A DNA stretch of 64,000 nt. It comes from Streptomyces rapamycinicus NRRL 5491. Lineage in GTDB: Bacteria; Actinomycetota; Actinomycetes; Streptomycetales; Streptomycetaceae. Where the stretch lies: NCBI RefSeq assembly GCF_024298965.1, contig NZ_CP085193.1, positions 10,664,001 through 10,728,000 of the forward strand, read 5' to 3'. Shown piece by piece: positions 10,019 to 21,678 of the stretch; position 1 is the first letter of the stretch; each line of letters starts with the position of its first letter. Made by a program: the position numbers and the translations under genes. A model generated the notes under the pieces. It ran no database searches. It worked only from the letters and a program-made list of their open reading frames with translations, and had not been told where the DNA came from.

Positions 10019-11566
10019 GTGAGGGGTGCGCCGACGATTCTCCATCTGGACATGGACGCCTTCTACGCCTCGGCGGAGCAGGCGGCCAAGCCCAGCCTGC
10101 GCGGGAAGCCGGTGATCGTAGGGGGCCTGGGGCCGCGTGGCGTGGTGGCCACGGCCTCCTACGAGGCCCGGGTGTTCGGCGTGCACTCCGCCATGGCGAT
10201 GGCCCAGGCCCGCCGCCTGTGTCCGAACGCGGCGTTCCTCATCCCCCGGTTCGCCCTCTACCGCAAGGTGAGCGACGCCGTCATGACCCTGCTGCACACG
10301 CTGTCGCCCCTGGTGGAGCCGCTGAGCCTGGACGAGGCGTTCGTCGATCTGGAGGCGGGCGGCACCGAGCCCACCGTCGAGGCGGCGCGCGCCGTGGCGG
10401 AGCGGCTGCGAGCCGACATCAAGGCGGCCACCGGGCTGACCGGATCGGTGGGGCTCGCCGGATCCAAGATGCTCGCCAAGATCGGTTCGGAGCAGGCCAA
10501 GCCGGATGGTCTGGTGGTCATCGAGCCCGGGACGGAGCGCGATCTGCTCGGCCCGATGTCGGTGCGGACGCTCCCGGGCGTCGGCCCCGCCACGGCGGAG
10601 ACGTTGCGCCGGGCCGGGATCCACACCGTGGCCGAGACGCGGGAGGCGGGCGAGGCGGAGCTGGTGCGGCTGCTGGGCCGGGCCCATGGCGCGTCGCTGT
10701 TCCTGATGGCCGAGGGCCGGGACGAGCGGCCCGTCGTCGCCGAGCGGGACGCCAAGTCCATTTCGGTCGAGGACACCTTCGACGTCGACCTCACCGACCG
10801 CACCCGGGTGCAGCTGGAGATCGCGCGGCTCGCCGACCGCTGTGTGCGGCGGCTGCGCGAGGCGGGCCGCTCGGGGCGGACGGTCGTGATCAAGGTGCGG
10901 CGGTACGACTTCTCCACGCTCACCCGTTCGGAGACCCTGCGCGGGCCGACCGACGACCCGGCAGTGGTGCGGGAGGCCGCGGCGCGCCTGATCGACGGGG
11001 TGGACACCACGGCGGGTGTGCGGCTGCTGGGGGTCGGCGTCAGCGGTCTGGCGGACTACACGCAGGAGGATCTCTTCGCCCAGGCCGCCCAGGCCGCCCA
11101 GGCCGCCCAGGCCGCTCAGGCCGCACAAGCGGCTCAGGCCGCTCAGACCGCTCAGGCCGCTCACGAGGCCGTGGGGGACGCCGGGCGCCCGCCGGGGCCC
11201 GAGAGACCGGTGTCCGTGGGAGAGGTCGTGGGAGAGGCCTCTGAGGACGCTGAGAAGCCGCGGCGCTGGCTCCCGGGCTCCGATGTACGGCACGCCGAGT
11301 ACGGGGCGGGCTGGGTGCAGGGGAGCGGGGTGGGCCGGGTGACCGTGCGCTTCGAGGAGCCTTGGTCGCCACCCGGTCGAGTACGGACGTTCCCCGTCGG
11401 CGATCCGGCGCTGCAGCCTGCCGACCCGCTGCCGCTGCTGCGCCCGGACGCGGACGCGGATGAGGATCCGGAAGAGGCCGAGGGCCGGGACGGGCGGGCC
11501 CCAGCGCCTGGTGGCGGGGCCGAGCCCGGCCCGGGCCCGGGTCAGCCCGTGACGTCCAGGCCGTAG
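10019..11566 (+). CDS. dinB: DNA polymerase IV (Y-family)
   Basis: A translesion polymerase. The catalytic motifs are LHLDMDAFYAS near the N-terminus and PLSLDEAFVDL (acidic pair), followed by the HhH thumb region (GVGPATAETLRRAGI), little-finger domain and an unusual C-terminal extension. The extension holds an Ala-Gln repeat (11078-11166) and a further domain (ARRWLPGSDVRHAEYGAGWV-type, about 70 aa). The start is uncertain: the GTG at 10019 fits the family N-terminus but has GGAGG only one base upstream, and an in-frame ATG at 9920 would add 33 residues. The 3' end overlaps the convergent PRC-barrel gene by 25 nt. Confidence 0.92.
   Translation: MRGAPTILHLDMDAFYASAEQAAKPSLRGKPVIVGGLGPRGVVATASYEARVFGVHSAMAMAQARRLCPNAAFLIPRFALYRKVSDAVMTLLHTLSPLVEPLSLDEAFVDLEAGGTEPTVEAARAVAERLRADIKAATGLTGSVGLAGSKMLAKIGSEQAKPDGLVVIEPGTERDLLGPMSVRTLPGVGPATAETLRRAGIHTVAETREAGEAELVRLLGRAHGASLFLMAEGRDERPVVAERDAKSISVEDTFDVDLTDRTRVQLEIARLADRCVRRLREAGRSGRTVVIKVRRYDFSTLTRSETLRGPTDDPAVVREAAARLIDGVDTTAGVRLLGVGVSGLADYTQEDLFAQAAQAAQAAQAAQAAQAAQAAQTAQAAHEAVGDAGRPPGPERPVSVGEVVGEASEDAEKPRRWLPGSDVRHAEYGAGWVQGSGVGRVTVRFEEPWSPPGRVRTFPVGDPALQPADPLPLLRPDADADEDPEEAEGRDGRAPAPGGGAEPGPGPGQPVTSRP
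11078..11166 (+). repeat. In-frame 9-bp tandem repeat in dinB (Ala-Gln-Ala units)
   Basis: About nine or ten copies of a 9-bp unit (GCCCAGGCC and variants) encode Ala-Gln-Ala tripeptides between the little-finger domain and the C-terminal extension. The unit keeps frame when copy number changes, so length variation between strains is likely. It is not a CRISPR, as there are no spacers. Confidence 0.85.
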
Positions 11567-11859
11567 TGGTGGTAGAGCTGAAGCTCCTGCTCGGGGGAGA
11601 GGTGGCGGCCCACCCCGAAGTCCGGGGCGTCCTTGATCAGGGACCGGTCGTACGGCACCCGCAGGGTGTCGCCGACGACCTCGCTCGGTTCGAGCGGCAC
11701 GAAGACGTCCCGGCTGAACAGCCCGGTGCGTACCGCCGCCCATTCGGGCTCGCCGGTCGCGTCGTCGAGATAGACCTCGTCCACGGTGCCGATCTTGGCG
11801 CCCTCGCGGTCGAATGCCTTGCGGCCGATCAGGGTCCGCGGGTCGATATCGGTCTGCAC
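11542..11859 (-). CDS. PRC-barrel domain protein
   Basis: A 105-aa protein. Residues about 5-75 form a PRC-barrel-like beta barrel (LIGRKAFDREGAKIGTVDEV, then WAAVRTGLF, VPLEPSEVVGDTLRVPYD). The family occurs in RNA-processing factor RimM and in photosynthetic reaction centre H; stand-alone actinobacterial forms are of unknown function and often stress-linked. The GTG start at 11859 has GGGAGAG just upstream; the longer in-frame ATG at 11910 lacks such a signal. It is convergent with dinB and divergent from the glycine riboswitch transcript. Confidence 0.85.
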   Translation of the reverse strand: MQTDIDPRTLIGRKAFDREGAKIGTVDEVYLDDATGEPEWAAVRTGLFSRDVFVPLEPSEVVGDTLRVPYDRSLIKDAPDFGVGRHLSPEQELQLYHHYGLDVTG

Positions 11860-12004
11860 GCTCTCTCCCACAGGTGGCAAACAGATGACAAGCAAGTGGC
11901 AAGTGCCCATTGCTACCTACAAAAAGCCACATCGCCGCACTCGGCCACTCGAACGCCCGCGACCGTCCCCCGCGGCAGAACCGCTGGTACGCTGACTGTG
12001 GCTG

Positions 12005-12235
12005 CAGACCCCGTGCGGGAGAGTCCTCCGCCGACGCTGTCGGAGGCGCCGAAGGAGCAAACCCTCCCCGGAATCTCTCAGGCACACGTACCGTGCGGGT
12101 GAGGTCACTCTGGAAAGCAGGGTGGGCCACGGGCGAGCACAGCTCCGGAACCCCTCCTCACCGACGGTGAAAACCGGTCAGGCGGTATGCGGGCCGGTGA
12201 AGCTCTCAGGTTGAGATGACAGAGGGGGAGGCCGT
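12005..12235 (+). promoter_or_regulatory. Tandem glycine riboswitch upstream of gcvP
   Basis: Two consecutive glycine aptamers. The first (about 12012-12100) shows CGGGAGAGTCCTCC, then GCCGAAGGAGCAA and GGAATCTCTCAGGCACA, the family consensus. The second (about 12105-12232) shows CTCTGGAAAGCAGGGTGGG, GGTGAAAACCGGTCAGG and AAGCTCTCAGGTTGAGATGACAGAGGGG. This two-aptamer layout is the classical glycine sensor that turns on glycine-cleavage genes when glycine is abundant. The gcvP start codon follows about 60 nt later behind AGGAGG. Confidence 0.93.
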
Positions 12236-12294
12236 CCGGGCACCCGAGCCGCGGTGCCCCTCGTAGGTCGTCACAGACCAGGAGGCCCCCGCAG

Positions 12295-15210
<2,916 letters not shown>

Positions 15211-15237
15211 GGGGTCTGACCCCTGCGATGCGTCAGT

Positions 15238-15271
15238 GGGGCCGGTTCGGCGAACGCGCCGGGCCGGCCCC
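15238..15271 (+). terminator. Hairpin after gcvP
   Basis: GGGGCCGG...CCGGCCCC stem about 27 nt downstream of the gcvP stop, without a T tract, as is usual for Streptomyces terminators. It lies between gcvP and the convergent DUF5999 gene. Confidence 0.6.
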
Positions 15272-15300
15272 TGATATGTACGTGCCGTCGACGGCGGAGG

Positions 15301-15507
15301 TCAGGCCGCGGTGACGACGTGCTCGGAACCCAGCGGTCGGCATGGTGCGATCACGCGCCCGTCCGGCAGCAGCTCACCGGTGTCCTCGAAGAGCAGGACG
15401 CCGTTGCACAGCAGGCTCCATCCCTGCTCCGGGTGGTGCGCCACGAGATGGGCGGCCTCCCGGTCGGCTGAGTCGGCTGACGGGCAGGGTGGTTGATGCT
15501 GGCACAT
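15301..15507 (-). CDS. DUF5999 family small protein
   Basis: A 68-aa protein beginning MCQHQPPCPSADSADREAAH, with conserved Cys residues (CQHQPPC, LLCNG, PCRP) and GVLLFEDTGELLPDG. It matches the small Streptomyces family DUF5999; the Cys pattern suggests metal or thiol chemistry, but no function is known. A longer reading frame reaches 15669, but the CQHQPPC start is the family N-terminus. Confidence 0.8.
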   Translation of the reverse strand: MCQHQPPCPSADSADREAAHLVAHHPEQGWSLLCNGVLLFEDTGELLPDGRVIAPCRPLGSEHVVTAA

Positions 15508-15714
15508 GACAGGGTTCTTTCGCTGCGGAGTGGTGAAGGTCCTGCGGCTCGCTGCGGCGTTCATGGCCGCCCCCCGTAATTGAGTCGGTCGATTGCTCCA
15601 GTGTTGCCCTACGGCCTGGAATCCGCAGGGATTTCGCGGTACCGGTCTCGCTAGATAATGACGCATCACCCGTCCGGAGGGTTCATCGCGGCCGGACTGT
15701 TACGAGGATGCTGC

Positions 15715-15750
15715 GGAGCGCCCCGTGACCCGACGGTCACGGGGCGCTCC
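15715..15750 (-). terminator. Strong hairpin between two minus-strand genes
   Basis: A perfect 16-bp inverted repeat (GGAGCGCCCCGTGACC and its complement) around a 4-nt CGAC loop. It sits 20 nt after the stop of the upstream minus-strand gene (15771-16358) and before the DUF5999 promoter region, so it should end that transcript. Confidence 0.8.
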
Positions 15751-15770
15751 CGTCCTGACGAAGGCCCAGG

Positions 15771-16358
15771 TCAGGCGGGTGAGCCAAGCAAGGGTGCCCG
15801 AGTCAGCCGGTGAGTGAGGACGGACAGCAGATCGGTTGCGCGGTGCGCCCGGTGCGCCGCGATACCGGGCGGGGCCGGGGCGAGCGGCACCAGCAGGTCC
15901 CCGGCGCCGAGGCCGCCTTCGGCGCCGTCCGCGGTCAGGTCGCCGTGCAGCCAGAGCGTGACCATGTAGAGCTCGGGGATGGACAGCAGCCGCGGCTGGT
16001 ACGCCGAGGGCAGCGACTCGGCTTCGCTCAGGGCGAGTTCGGCCGAGCTGACGTAGGGGCCCTCGGAGAAGTGCGAGAAGGCCCAGCCGTCGGCGGTGAG
16101 CATCGCCTCGGCGGCGGCCACCGTACGGTCGCCGTCGCGGAGCAGGAATCGCCAGCCGGTGAGCCGGGTGCGCGGCGGGCCGCCGGGGGCGGTGATGTCG
16201 TCCAGGACATGGACGGGGAGCGGGAGTTCGGGTTCGAAGGGGCCGGTGAGCGTGGAGAGCACGGGGGTGCGGGCCTCGCGGACGGCGGTGGGGGAATCAA
16301 GGGCCGTGAGGACGCTGCGCAGGGCGGGCGCGGGGGCCTGGGGCACATGCAGCGGCAT
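15771..16358 (-). CDS. Conserved hypothetical protein
   Basis: A 195-aa acidic protein with no motif I recognise. Visible features: N-terminal HVPQAPAPALRSVLTALDSP, a central LTGWRFLLRDGDRTVAAAEAM and a C-terminal helix ending LTRAPLLGSPA. It has no signal peptide and no transmembrane segment. Codon usage (high GC3) and a following terminator support it as real. The predicted fold looks mixed alpha/beta. No function can be assigned. Confidence 0.7.
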   Translation of the reverse strand: MPLHVPQAPAPALRSVLTALDSPTAVREARTPVLSTLTGPFEPELPLPVHVLDDITAPGGPPRTRLTGWRFLLRDGDRTVAAAEAMLTADGWAFSHFSEGPYVSSAELALSEAESLPSAYQPRLLSIPELYMVTLWLHGDLTADGAEGGLGAGDLLVPLAPAPPGIAAHRAHRATDLLSVLTHRLTRAPLLGSPA

Positions 16359-16805
16359 GGTGGGTCGCCTCTCGCTTTGAAGACACGGTGAAGCGATAGC
16401 GGGCCGGGTTTGGGCGGCGCTGTCGGTGGAACACGGGTCAGAGGGGAGCCGGAACAGACCGTTCGGGCGTTATCTCTCTGCCTCGTTAGCCGAGTTTATA
16501 CGACAAGTGTTCCCGTTGTGTTTCGTCTAGCCGCTGCCGATATCGCCGACAAGAGGATATCCAGACCCCGGGAAGGCGGGGATTTTCCCCGATTCAGTGC
16601 CAGATGAACGGATATGACCTGGCATTTTGAGCCCGGCGCGGTAGGCTGGAACTCGCTGGTCCATTTCCCCAGCGCAATGCGCAGTTCCACAGAGCCTACC
16701 GGCTGGGTGGGGATCGCGGGGCGTTATCGATCACATTGGTGGGCATCATCGAGCGTGGTGTGCACACGCCCGGCGCCGATGATCCACTCGAGGAGGGACG
16801 CTTCG
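16359..16805. other. Intergenic region between divergent genes
   Basis: About 450 nt separates the minus-strand hypothetical gene from the GCS2-type ligase. It is more AT-rich than its flanks, as expected for a pair of divergent promoters. GAGGAGGG at 16790-16797 is the ligase ribosome-binding site. I see no RNA gene or convincing repeat here. Confidence 0.5.
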
Positions 16806-18308
16806 ATGGGGGAGAAGCTCATAGCCGGTGAGTTCGACCCGTCCGGCCGGCGACGGCAGCGCGTCCGGTTGCGGCAGTGCCTCGACGGGCTGGGCCGGCT
16901 CCTGGCCGACAAGCGATTCGACCGCCCGAAGAATCTGATGGGGCTGGAGATCGAGCTGAATCTCGCCGGGGCCGACGGGCTGCCGAGGATGATGAACGCG
17001 GAGGTTCTGGAGCGCATCGGGAGTCATGATTTCCAGACGGAACTCGGGCAGTGCAATCTTGAAGTAAACATCGTGCCCCACCGTTTGCACGGACGCGTTC
17101 TCGATCAGCTCTCCGAAGAGCTCCGAACCGGTTTGTCATATGCCGACCGCAAGGCGAGGGAAGTGTCTTCCGAGATCGTGATGATCGGAATTCTGCCAAC
17201 CCTCGCCGCGGACGATCTGGGATCCACGAACCTCTCCTATGACGACCGTTACAAACTGCTCAATGAGCAGATGCTGGCCGCCCGCGGTGAGGATTTCCTC
17301 ATCGACATCGAGGGCCGGGAGCGATTCACCTACGCCAGCTCCTCCATCGCCCCCGAGGCGGCCTGCACCTCCGTCCAGCTCCATCTCCAGGTCACCCCGG
17401 GCCGCTTCGCGGACGCGTGGAACGCGGCGCAGGCGGCGGCCGCCGTGCAGATCGCGGTGGGCGCCAACTCCCCCTTCGTCTTCGGCCACGAGGCGTGGCG
17501 CGAATCCCGGCCCCCGCTGTTCCTCCAGGCCACCGATGTGCGCCCGCCGGAGATCGCCGCCCAGGGGGCGCGCCCGCGCACCTGGTTCGGCGAGCGCTGG
17601 ATCGACTCCGCGTACGAGCTGTTCGAGGAGAACCTGCGCTACTTCCCGCCGCTGCTCTCCACCGGCGAGGACGAGGACCCGCTGCGGGCGCTGGACGAGG
17701 GCGGGGTGCCCGAGCTCCAGGAACTGGCGCTGCACAACGGCACGATCTACCGCTGGAACCGGCCCGTCTACGACGTCGTGGACGGGGTGCCGCATCTGCG
17801 CGTGGAGAACCGCGTGCTCCCGGCCGGGCCCACCGTCACCGATGTCATCGCCAACGCCGCCTTCTACTACGGGCTGGTCAGGGCGCTCGCCGAGGAGTCC
17901 CGCCCGGTGTGGACCCGGCTGCCGTTCGCGGCCGCCGCGGCCAACTTCGAGGCCGCCTGCCGGCATGGCATCGACGCGGTCCTGCAGTGGCCCAAATCCG
18001 GCCGTTCGGCGTCCCTGACCCGCACCTCCGCCGTACGGCTGGTCCGCGAGGAGCTGCTGCCGCTCGCCGCGTCCGGCCTCGACTCCTGGGGCGTGGAGCC
18101 CGCCGACCGCGACCGCTACCTCGGCGTGATCGAGGAGCGCTGCAAGCTGGGGGTCAACGGCGCGTCCTGGCAGGCGGCCACCTACCACCGGGCGCTGGGC
18201 GGCGGACTGGACCGGGACGCCGCCCTCGCGGCCATGACCCGCCGCTACTGTGCCCTGATGCGGACCGACGCACCGGTGCACACCTGGCCCACCGATCTCT
18301 CCGGGTGA
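16806..18308 (+). CDS. Glutamate-cysteine ligase family protein (GCS2-type)
   Basis: A 500-aa ATP-grasp-like carboxylate-amine ligase family member. Seen: LMGLEIELNL (the metal and glutamate-binding Glu pair of GCS2 enzymes) near residue 40, FQTELGQCNLEVNI, and RTWFGERWID followed by LRVENRVLPAGPT. In actinobacteria most such proteins are annotated as glutamate-cysteine ligases, but many streptomycetes rely on mycothiol; the real substrate could be a different amine. Strong ribosome-binding site GAGGAGGG. Its product does not connect clearly to its neighbours. Confidence 0.8.
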   Translation: MGEKLIAGEFDPSGRRRQRVRLRQCLDGLGRLLADKRFDRPKNLMGLEIELNLAGADGLPRMMNAEVLERIGSHDFQTELGQCNLEVNIVPHRLHGRVLDQLSEELRTGLSYADRKAREVSSEIVMIGILPTLAADDLGSTNLSYDDRYKLLNEQMLAARGEDFLIDIEGRERFTYASSSIAPEAACTSVQLHLQVTPGRFADAWNAAQAAAAVQIAVGANSPFVFGHEAWRESRPPLFLQATDVRPPEIAAQGARPRTWFGERWIDSAYELFEENLRYFPPLLSTGEDEDPLRALDEGGVPELQELALHNGTIYRWNRPVYDVVDGVPHLRVENRVLPAGPTVTDVIANAAFYYGLVRALAEESRPVWTRLPFAAAAANFEAACRHGIDAVLQWPKSGRSASLTRTSAVRLVREELLPLAASGLDSWGVEPADRDRYLGVIEERCKLGVNGASWQAATYHRALGGGLDRDAALAAMTRRYCALMRTDAPVHTWPTDLSG

Positions 18309-18383
18309 CGCCCCCACCGTGGACCATGACCCCGTATTGTCCGGTGAACGGGGCGGGTGCACGGATGAGGCGGAGAGACGGAA

Positions 18384-19196
18384 GTGGGGACAGGAGTGCG
18401 GTCACAGGCGCGGGGCGCGGAGTTGCCCGTGGTCGAGGACGGGCTCTCGCGGCGGACGCTGCGCAATGAGACGCTGCTCGTGCTGGCGCTGTCCCTCGGC
18501 GCGAGCGGGCTGTCCGCGCTGATCAGCTTTATCGGCTCGGTGACCAAACCGGGCGGGCTGAAGGACCAGGCGGCCAATCTCAACTCCTCCGCGGCGCCGG
18601 GGCGGCCCTGGCTGGATCTCGCCTGGCAGCTGTTCGGCATCACCACCGCGCTGGTGCCGGTCGCGCTCGTGGCCCATCTGCTGCTGCGCGAGGGCGCCGG
18701 CCTGCGGGTGATCGGCTTTGACCGCGACCGGCCCCGGTTCGACCTGGCGTGGGGCGCCGCGATCGCGGCCGCGATCGGCGGCACCGGGCTGCTGCTGTAC
18801 CTCGGGGCGCGGGCCGCCGGGGGCAACCTCACGGTGGTGCCCGAGTCGCTGCCCGACGTCTGGTGGAAGATCCCCGTACTGATCGCCTCCGCCGTGCAGA
18901 ACGCGGTGCTGGAGGAGGTGGTCGTGGTCGGCTATCTGCTGCGCAGGCTCGGGCAGTTGGGCTGGACCCCGATGGCCGCCCTGCTGGCCGGCTCGGTGCT
19001 GCGCGGCTCGTACCACCTCTACCAGGGGATCGGCGGCTTCTTCGGCAACATGGCGATGGGCGTGGTCTTCGTACTGCTCTACCGCCGCTGGGGGCGGGTG
19101 GGGCCGCTGGTCGCCGCCCATGCGCTGATCGACATCGTGGCCTTCGTCGGATACGCCGTGCTGGCGGGCCGGGTGGACTGGCTGCCCACGGCCTGA
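18384..19196 (+). CDS. CPBP family intramembrane glutamic protease
   Basis: A 270-aa membrane protein with about seven or eight hydrophobic segments. The CPBP/Abi signatures are visible: LEEVVVVGYLLRRL (Glu-Glu motif; the usual EExxxR has Val at the Arg position, with Arg two residues later), VLRGSYHLYQG and HALIDIV. CAAX-protease-like proteins of this family cleave membrane substrates or serve as bacteriocin immunity. Starts at the GTG at 18384 behind GGAGA. Substrate unknown. Confidence 0.85.
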   Translation: MGTGVRSQARGAELPVVEDGLSRRTLRNETLLVLALSLGASGLSALISFIGSVTKPGGLKDQAANLNSSAAPGRPWLDLAWQLFGITTALVPVALVAHLLLREGAGLRVIGFDRDRPRFDLAWGAAIAAAIGGTGLLLYLGARAAGGNLTVVPESLPDVWWKIPVLIASAVQNAVLEEVVVVGYLLRRLGQLGWTPMAALLAGSVLRGSYHLYQGIGGFFGNMAMGVVFVLLYRRWGRVGPLVAAHALIDIVAFVGYAVLAGRVDWLPTA

Positions 19197-19224
19197 CCCG
19201 CCGTCCGGCGCCCTGTGACGGACC

Positions 19225-20049
19225 TCAGGTCAGCAGCTCGCCGTCGATGACGGTGACGGCGCCGCCCGTCAGCAGCGTACGGTCGCCGCGCAGCGCGGTG
19301 CGGACCAGGCCGGTGCGCGCGGACGCCTGGAGCCCGGTCAGCTCGTCGCGGCCGAACCGGGCCGACCAGTAGGGCGCGAGCGCGGTGTGCGCGCTGCCGG
19401 TGACCGGGTCCTCGTCGATGCCGACGCCCGGGGCGAACATCCGCGAGACGAAGTCGTACCCGCGCCCGGGGTCCTCGGCGGCCGCCGTCACGATGATGCC
19501 CCGGTGGCTGATCCGCCTGAGCGCGGCCAGGTCGGGGGCCAGGGCGCGCACGGTCTTCTCGTCGGCCACCTCGATCAGGAGGTCGTCGATGAACGGGCCG
19601 GCGTGATGGGCGGCCACGATCTGGGCGCCGAGCGCCGCGCCGACCTCGGCGGTCTTCTCGGGCACCGGCAGCTCGGTGAGTGAGGCCGTGGGGAAGTCCA
19701 GTGTGATCGAGCCGCCGTCGTCGGCCGTCGCCGACAGCACCCCGCTGAGGGTGGCGAAGCGGACCGTGCCGGTCGCGGCCCCCGTGGCCCTCAGGACATG
19801 GGTGGTGGCGAGCGTGGCATGGCCGCACATGGGCGCCTCGGTGACCGGGGTGAACCAGCGCAGCGCCCAGTCGGCCTCCGCGGCCCGGGGGAGGGGGTGG
19901 GCGAAGGCGGTCTCGGCGAGGTTGACCTCGGCGGCGACCTGCTGGAGCCAGTGGTCGTCCGGGAAGGCGTCGGTGTCGAGGAGGACGACCCCGGCCGGGT
20001 TGCCGGCGAAGGGGCGGTCGGTGAACGCGTCGACGATTCGTATCCGCAT
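19225..20049 (-). CDS. PhzF family isomerase/epimerase
   Basis: A 274-aa diaminopimelate-epimerase-fold protein. It has IRIVDAFTDRPFAGNPAGVV at the N-terminus, the catalytic-region Glu (NLAETAFAHP), MCGHATLA, and a C-terminal GIDEDPVTGSAHTALAPYW, all PhzF hallmarks. The family includes the phenazine isomerase, but most members have unknown substrates and no phenazine genes lie nearby. The start at 20049 (MRIRIVDAF) agrees with the family; a longer frame reaches 20091. Confidence 0.85.
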   Translation of the reverse strand: MRIRIVDAFTDRPFAGNPAGVVLLDTDAFPDDHWLQQVAAEVNLAETAFAHPLPRAAEADWALRWFTPVTEAPMCGHATLATTHVLRATGAATGTVRFATLSGVLSATADDGGSITLDFPTASLTELPVPEKTAEVGAALGAQIVAAHHAGPFIDDLLIEVADEKTVRALAPDLAALRRISHRGIIVTAAAEDPGRGYDFVSRMFAPGVGIDEDPVTGSAHTALAPYWSARFGRDELTGLQASARTGLVRTALRGDRTLLTGGAVTVIDGELLT

Positions 20050-20223
20050 GAGCCGACCGTAGGCGGCGGGCGGCGGGTGAGCCATGGCCAATCACTCGGA
20101 TGTGGCTCCTTCTTGGGGCGGAGAGGGCCGCTATCGAGGGAGCCGCTGCGCGGAAATCGGCTCTCAGGGTGTCCGGGGGGGCTCGGCGTGGCGAGAGAAG
20201 TGGGGTTGGCATCCGATCGGTTC

Positions 20224-20233
20224 CGATATATCG
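20224..20233. promoter_or_regulatory. Probable PadR autoregulatory operator
   Basis: Palindrome CGATATATCG, with a related CGATAG-like half site 40 nt downstream, sits 43 nt upstream of the padR start in the divergent phzF-padR spacer. PadR-family repressors bind ATAT-rich dyads in their own promoters. Assignment is by location and symmetry only. Confidence 0.5.
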
Positions 20234-20275
20234 TTGAAGTGTCGTGATGGATCGACGATAGAAAGGAGCGTCACG

Positions 20276-20947
20276 ATGCGTTCTCAAGGACATGGACACG
20301 GACGTGAGCACCGCGGACCCGGCCACCGTGGCTGGGGTGAAGGTGAGGGGCGTGAGGGACGGCGCGCGGCGTTCGGTCCGTTCGGCCCCGGTTTCGATGG
20401 TCCGCCCTTCGGCGGCCCCCCGTTCGGCGGCCGTGGCCGCGGCGGACCGGGTGGCCGGGGGATGCGCGGTCGGGCGCGGCGCGGCGATGTGCGCGCCTCG
20501 ATCCTGGCCCTGCTCAAGGACCGTCCGATGCACGGCTACGAGATGATCCAGGAGATCACCGAGCGCAGCGGGGGAGCCTGGCGGCCCAGCCCCGGCTCGG
20601 TGTACCCCACCCTTCAGCTGCTCGAGGACGAGGGGCTGATCGGCAGCGAGAGCGAGGGCGGCAAGAAGCTGTTCGCGCTCACCGACGCCGGCCGCGCCGA
20701 GGCCGAGGCGGTGCCCGCCGCCCCGTGGGAGGAGGCCGGACGCGGTATCGACTGGGAGGCCATGCAGGAGGTCCGCCAGGCGGGCTTCGGGCTGATGGAG
20801 GCGTTCGCCCAGGTCTGGCGGACCGGCAGCGCGGAGCAGCGGCAGAAGGCCGTCTCCGTCATCAATGAGTCGCGCAAGCGGCTGTATCTCATCCTCGCCG
20901 AACAGGAGGAGGCGAACGGCGGCGCCGAGCGCGGCGGCGAGAGCTGA
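20276..20947 (+). CDS. PadR family transcriptional regulator
   Basis: A 223-aa regulator. Residues 1 to about 65 are an unusual Gly/His/Arg-rich leader (GHGHGREHRGPGHRGWG, then GPPFGGPPFGGRGRGGPGG) that could be disordered or metal-binding. The PadR winged helix follows (ILALLKDRPMHGYEMIQEI, SPGSVYPTLQLLEDEGLI) with a C-terminal dimerisation helix. GAAAGGAG precedes the ATG. Regulation is probably autogenous through the CGATATATCG site. Confidence 0.87.
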   Translation: MRSQGHGHGREHRGPGHRGWGEGEGREGRRAAFGPFGPGFDGPPFGGPPFGGRGRGGPGGRGMRGRARRGDVRASILALLKDRPMHGYEMIQEITERSGGAWRPSPGSVYPTLQLLEDEGLIGSESEGGKKLFALTDAGRAEAEAVPAAPWEEAGRGIDWEAMQEVRQAGFGLMEAFAQVWRTGSAEQRQKAVSVINESRKRLYLILAEQEEANGGAERGGES

Positions 20948-21010
20948 GCCCCGTCGGACGGGGGCGCGGCCGCACGGGGGCGGCGGAGCGGGACGGGGAT
21001 GTCGGGGAGT

Positions 21011-21439
21011 TCAGACCACCAGCGCGTTCAGCTTGCGCAGCGATTCATTGAGCGCTGTGGACGCCGAGTCCTTCAGCTTCCCGGCCATCAAGGAGACCGC
21101 CGCCCCCGTGAACTCCCCGTCGACGCGCACCGTCGTGGCATCGCCGTCCGGTGCCAGCGAGTACCGCATGGCGAGGTTCACGCCCATCGGGCCCTTGCCC
21201 CGGGTGGTCAGCAGCCGGTTCGGTTCGCATTCCTCGACGGTCCAGGTCACCTCGGCCGGAAAACCCATCAGCTTCATGTTCTCCAGATAGGTGGCCCCCA
21301 CCTCCAACGTGGCCGGGCCGCCCTGCGGGAAGCTGGTGTGGGTGGCGTTCCAGTCGCCGTACGTGGAGAAGTCCGTCAGCCGGGCCCAGACCTTCTCGGC
21401 CGGTGCCTCGATATGTGTCTGCGCGCTGACCTCGGCCAT
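21011..21439 (-). CDS. SRPBCC/polyketide-cyclase-like protein
   Basis: A 142-aa START/SRPBCC-fold protein: AEVSAQTHIEAPAEKVWARL at the N-terminus (helix-grip start), a central GFPAEVTWTVEECEPNRLL, and a long C-terminal helix (ALNESLRKLNALVV). The fold binds hydrophobic ligands. It is not near the polyketide cluster and is probably a general lipid-binding or stress protein. Start at ATG 21439, AAGGGA upstream. Confidence 0.8.
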   Translation of the reverse strand: MAEVSAQTHIEAPAEKVWARLTDFSTYGDWNATHTSFPQGGPATLEVGATYLENMKLMGFPAEVTWTVEECEPNRLLTTRGKGPMGVNLAMRYSLAPDGDATTVRVDGEFTGAAVSLMAGKLKDSASTALNESLRKLNALVV

Positions 21440-21678
21440 GGGGGAGTCCCTTCGGCGCGTTGCTGCGGGGTGGTGGTGTGCGACGGTGCCGGGCAACGTA
21501 GCCCCGGGCCGCGGAACATTCAATACTGACGGGTCATCAGATCCGGTCCATCAGGGTCGCTCCCCGCCCCTCTCCTCCCCGAGGAGGAGAACCGGTCATC
21601 CACGCACAACCACGGTGGGATGCGCACATGCTTCCCGGCGAGGATGCTCCGGCCTGAAGGGACTGATGGGGTGAGAGT

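Noticed and set aside
11078..11166. Repeat array considered as CRISPR
   Set aside because: The 9-bp units are contiguous, without spacers, and encode Ala-Gln in frame with dinB.
21011..21439. SRPBCC protein as an aromatase/cyclase of the polyketide cluster
   Set aside because: It is more than 11 kb from the cluster on the other side of many unrelated genes, and its sequence is of the general lipid-binding type.
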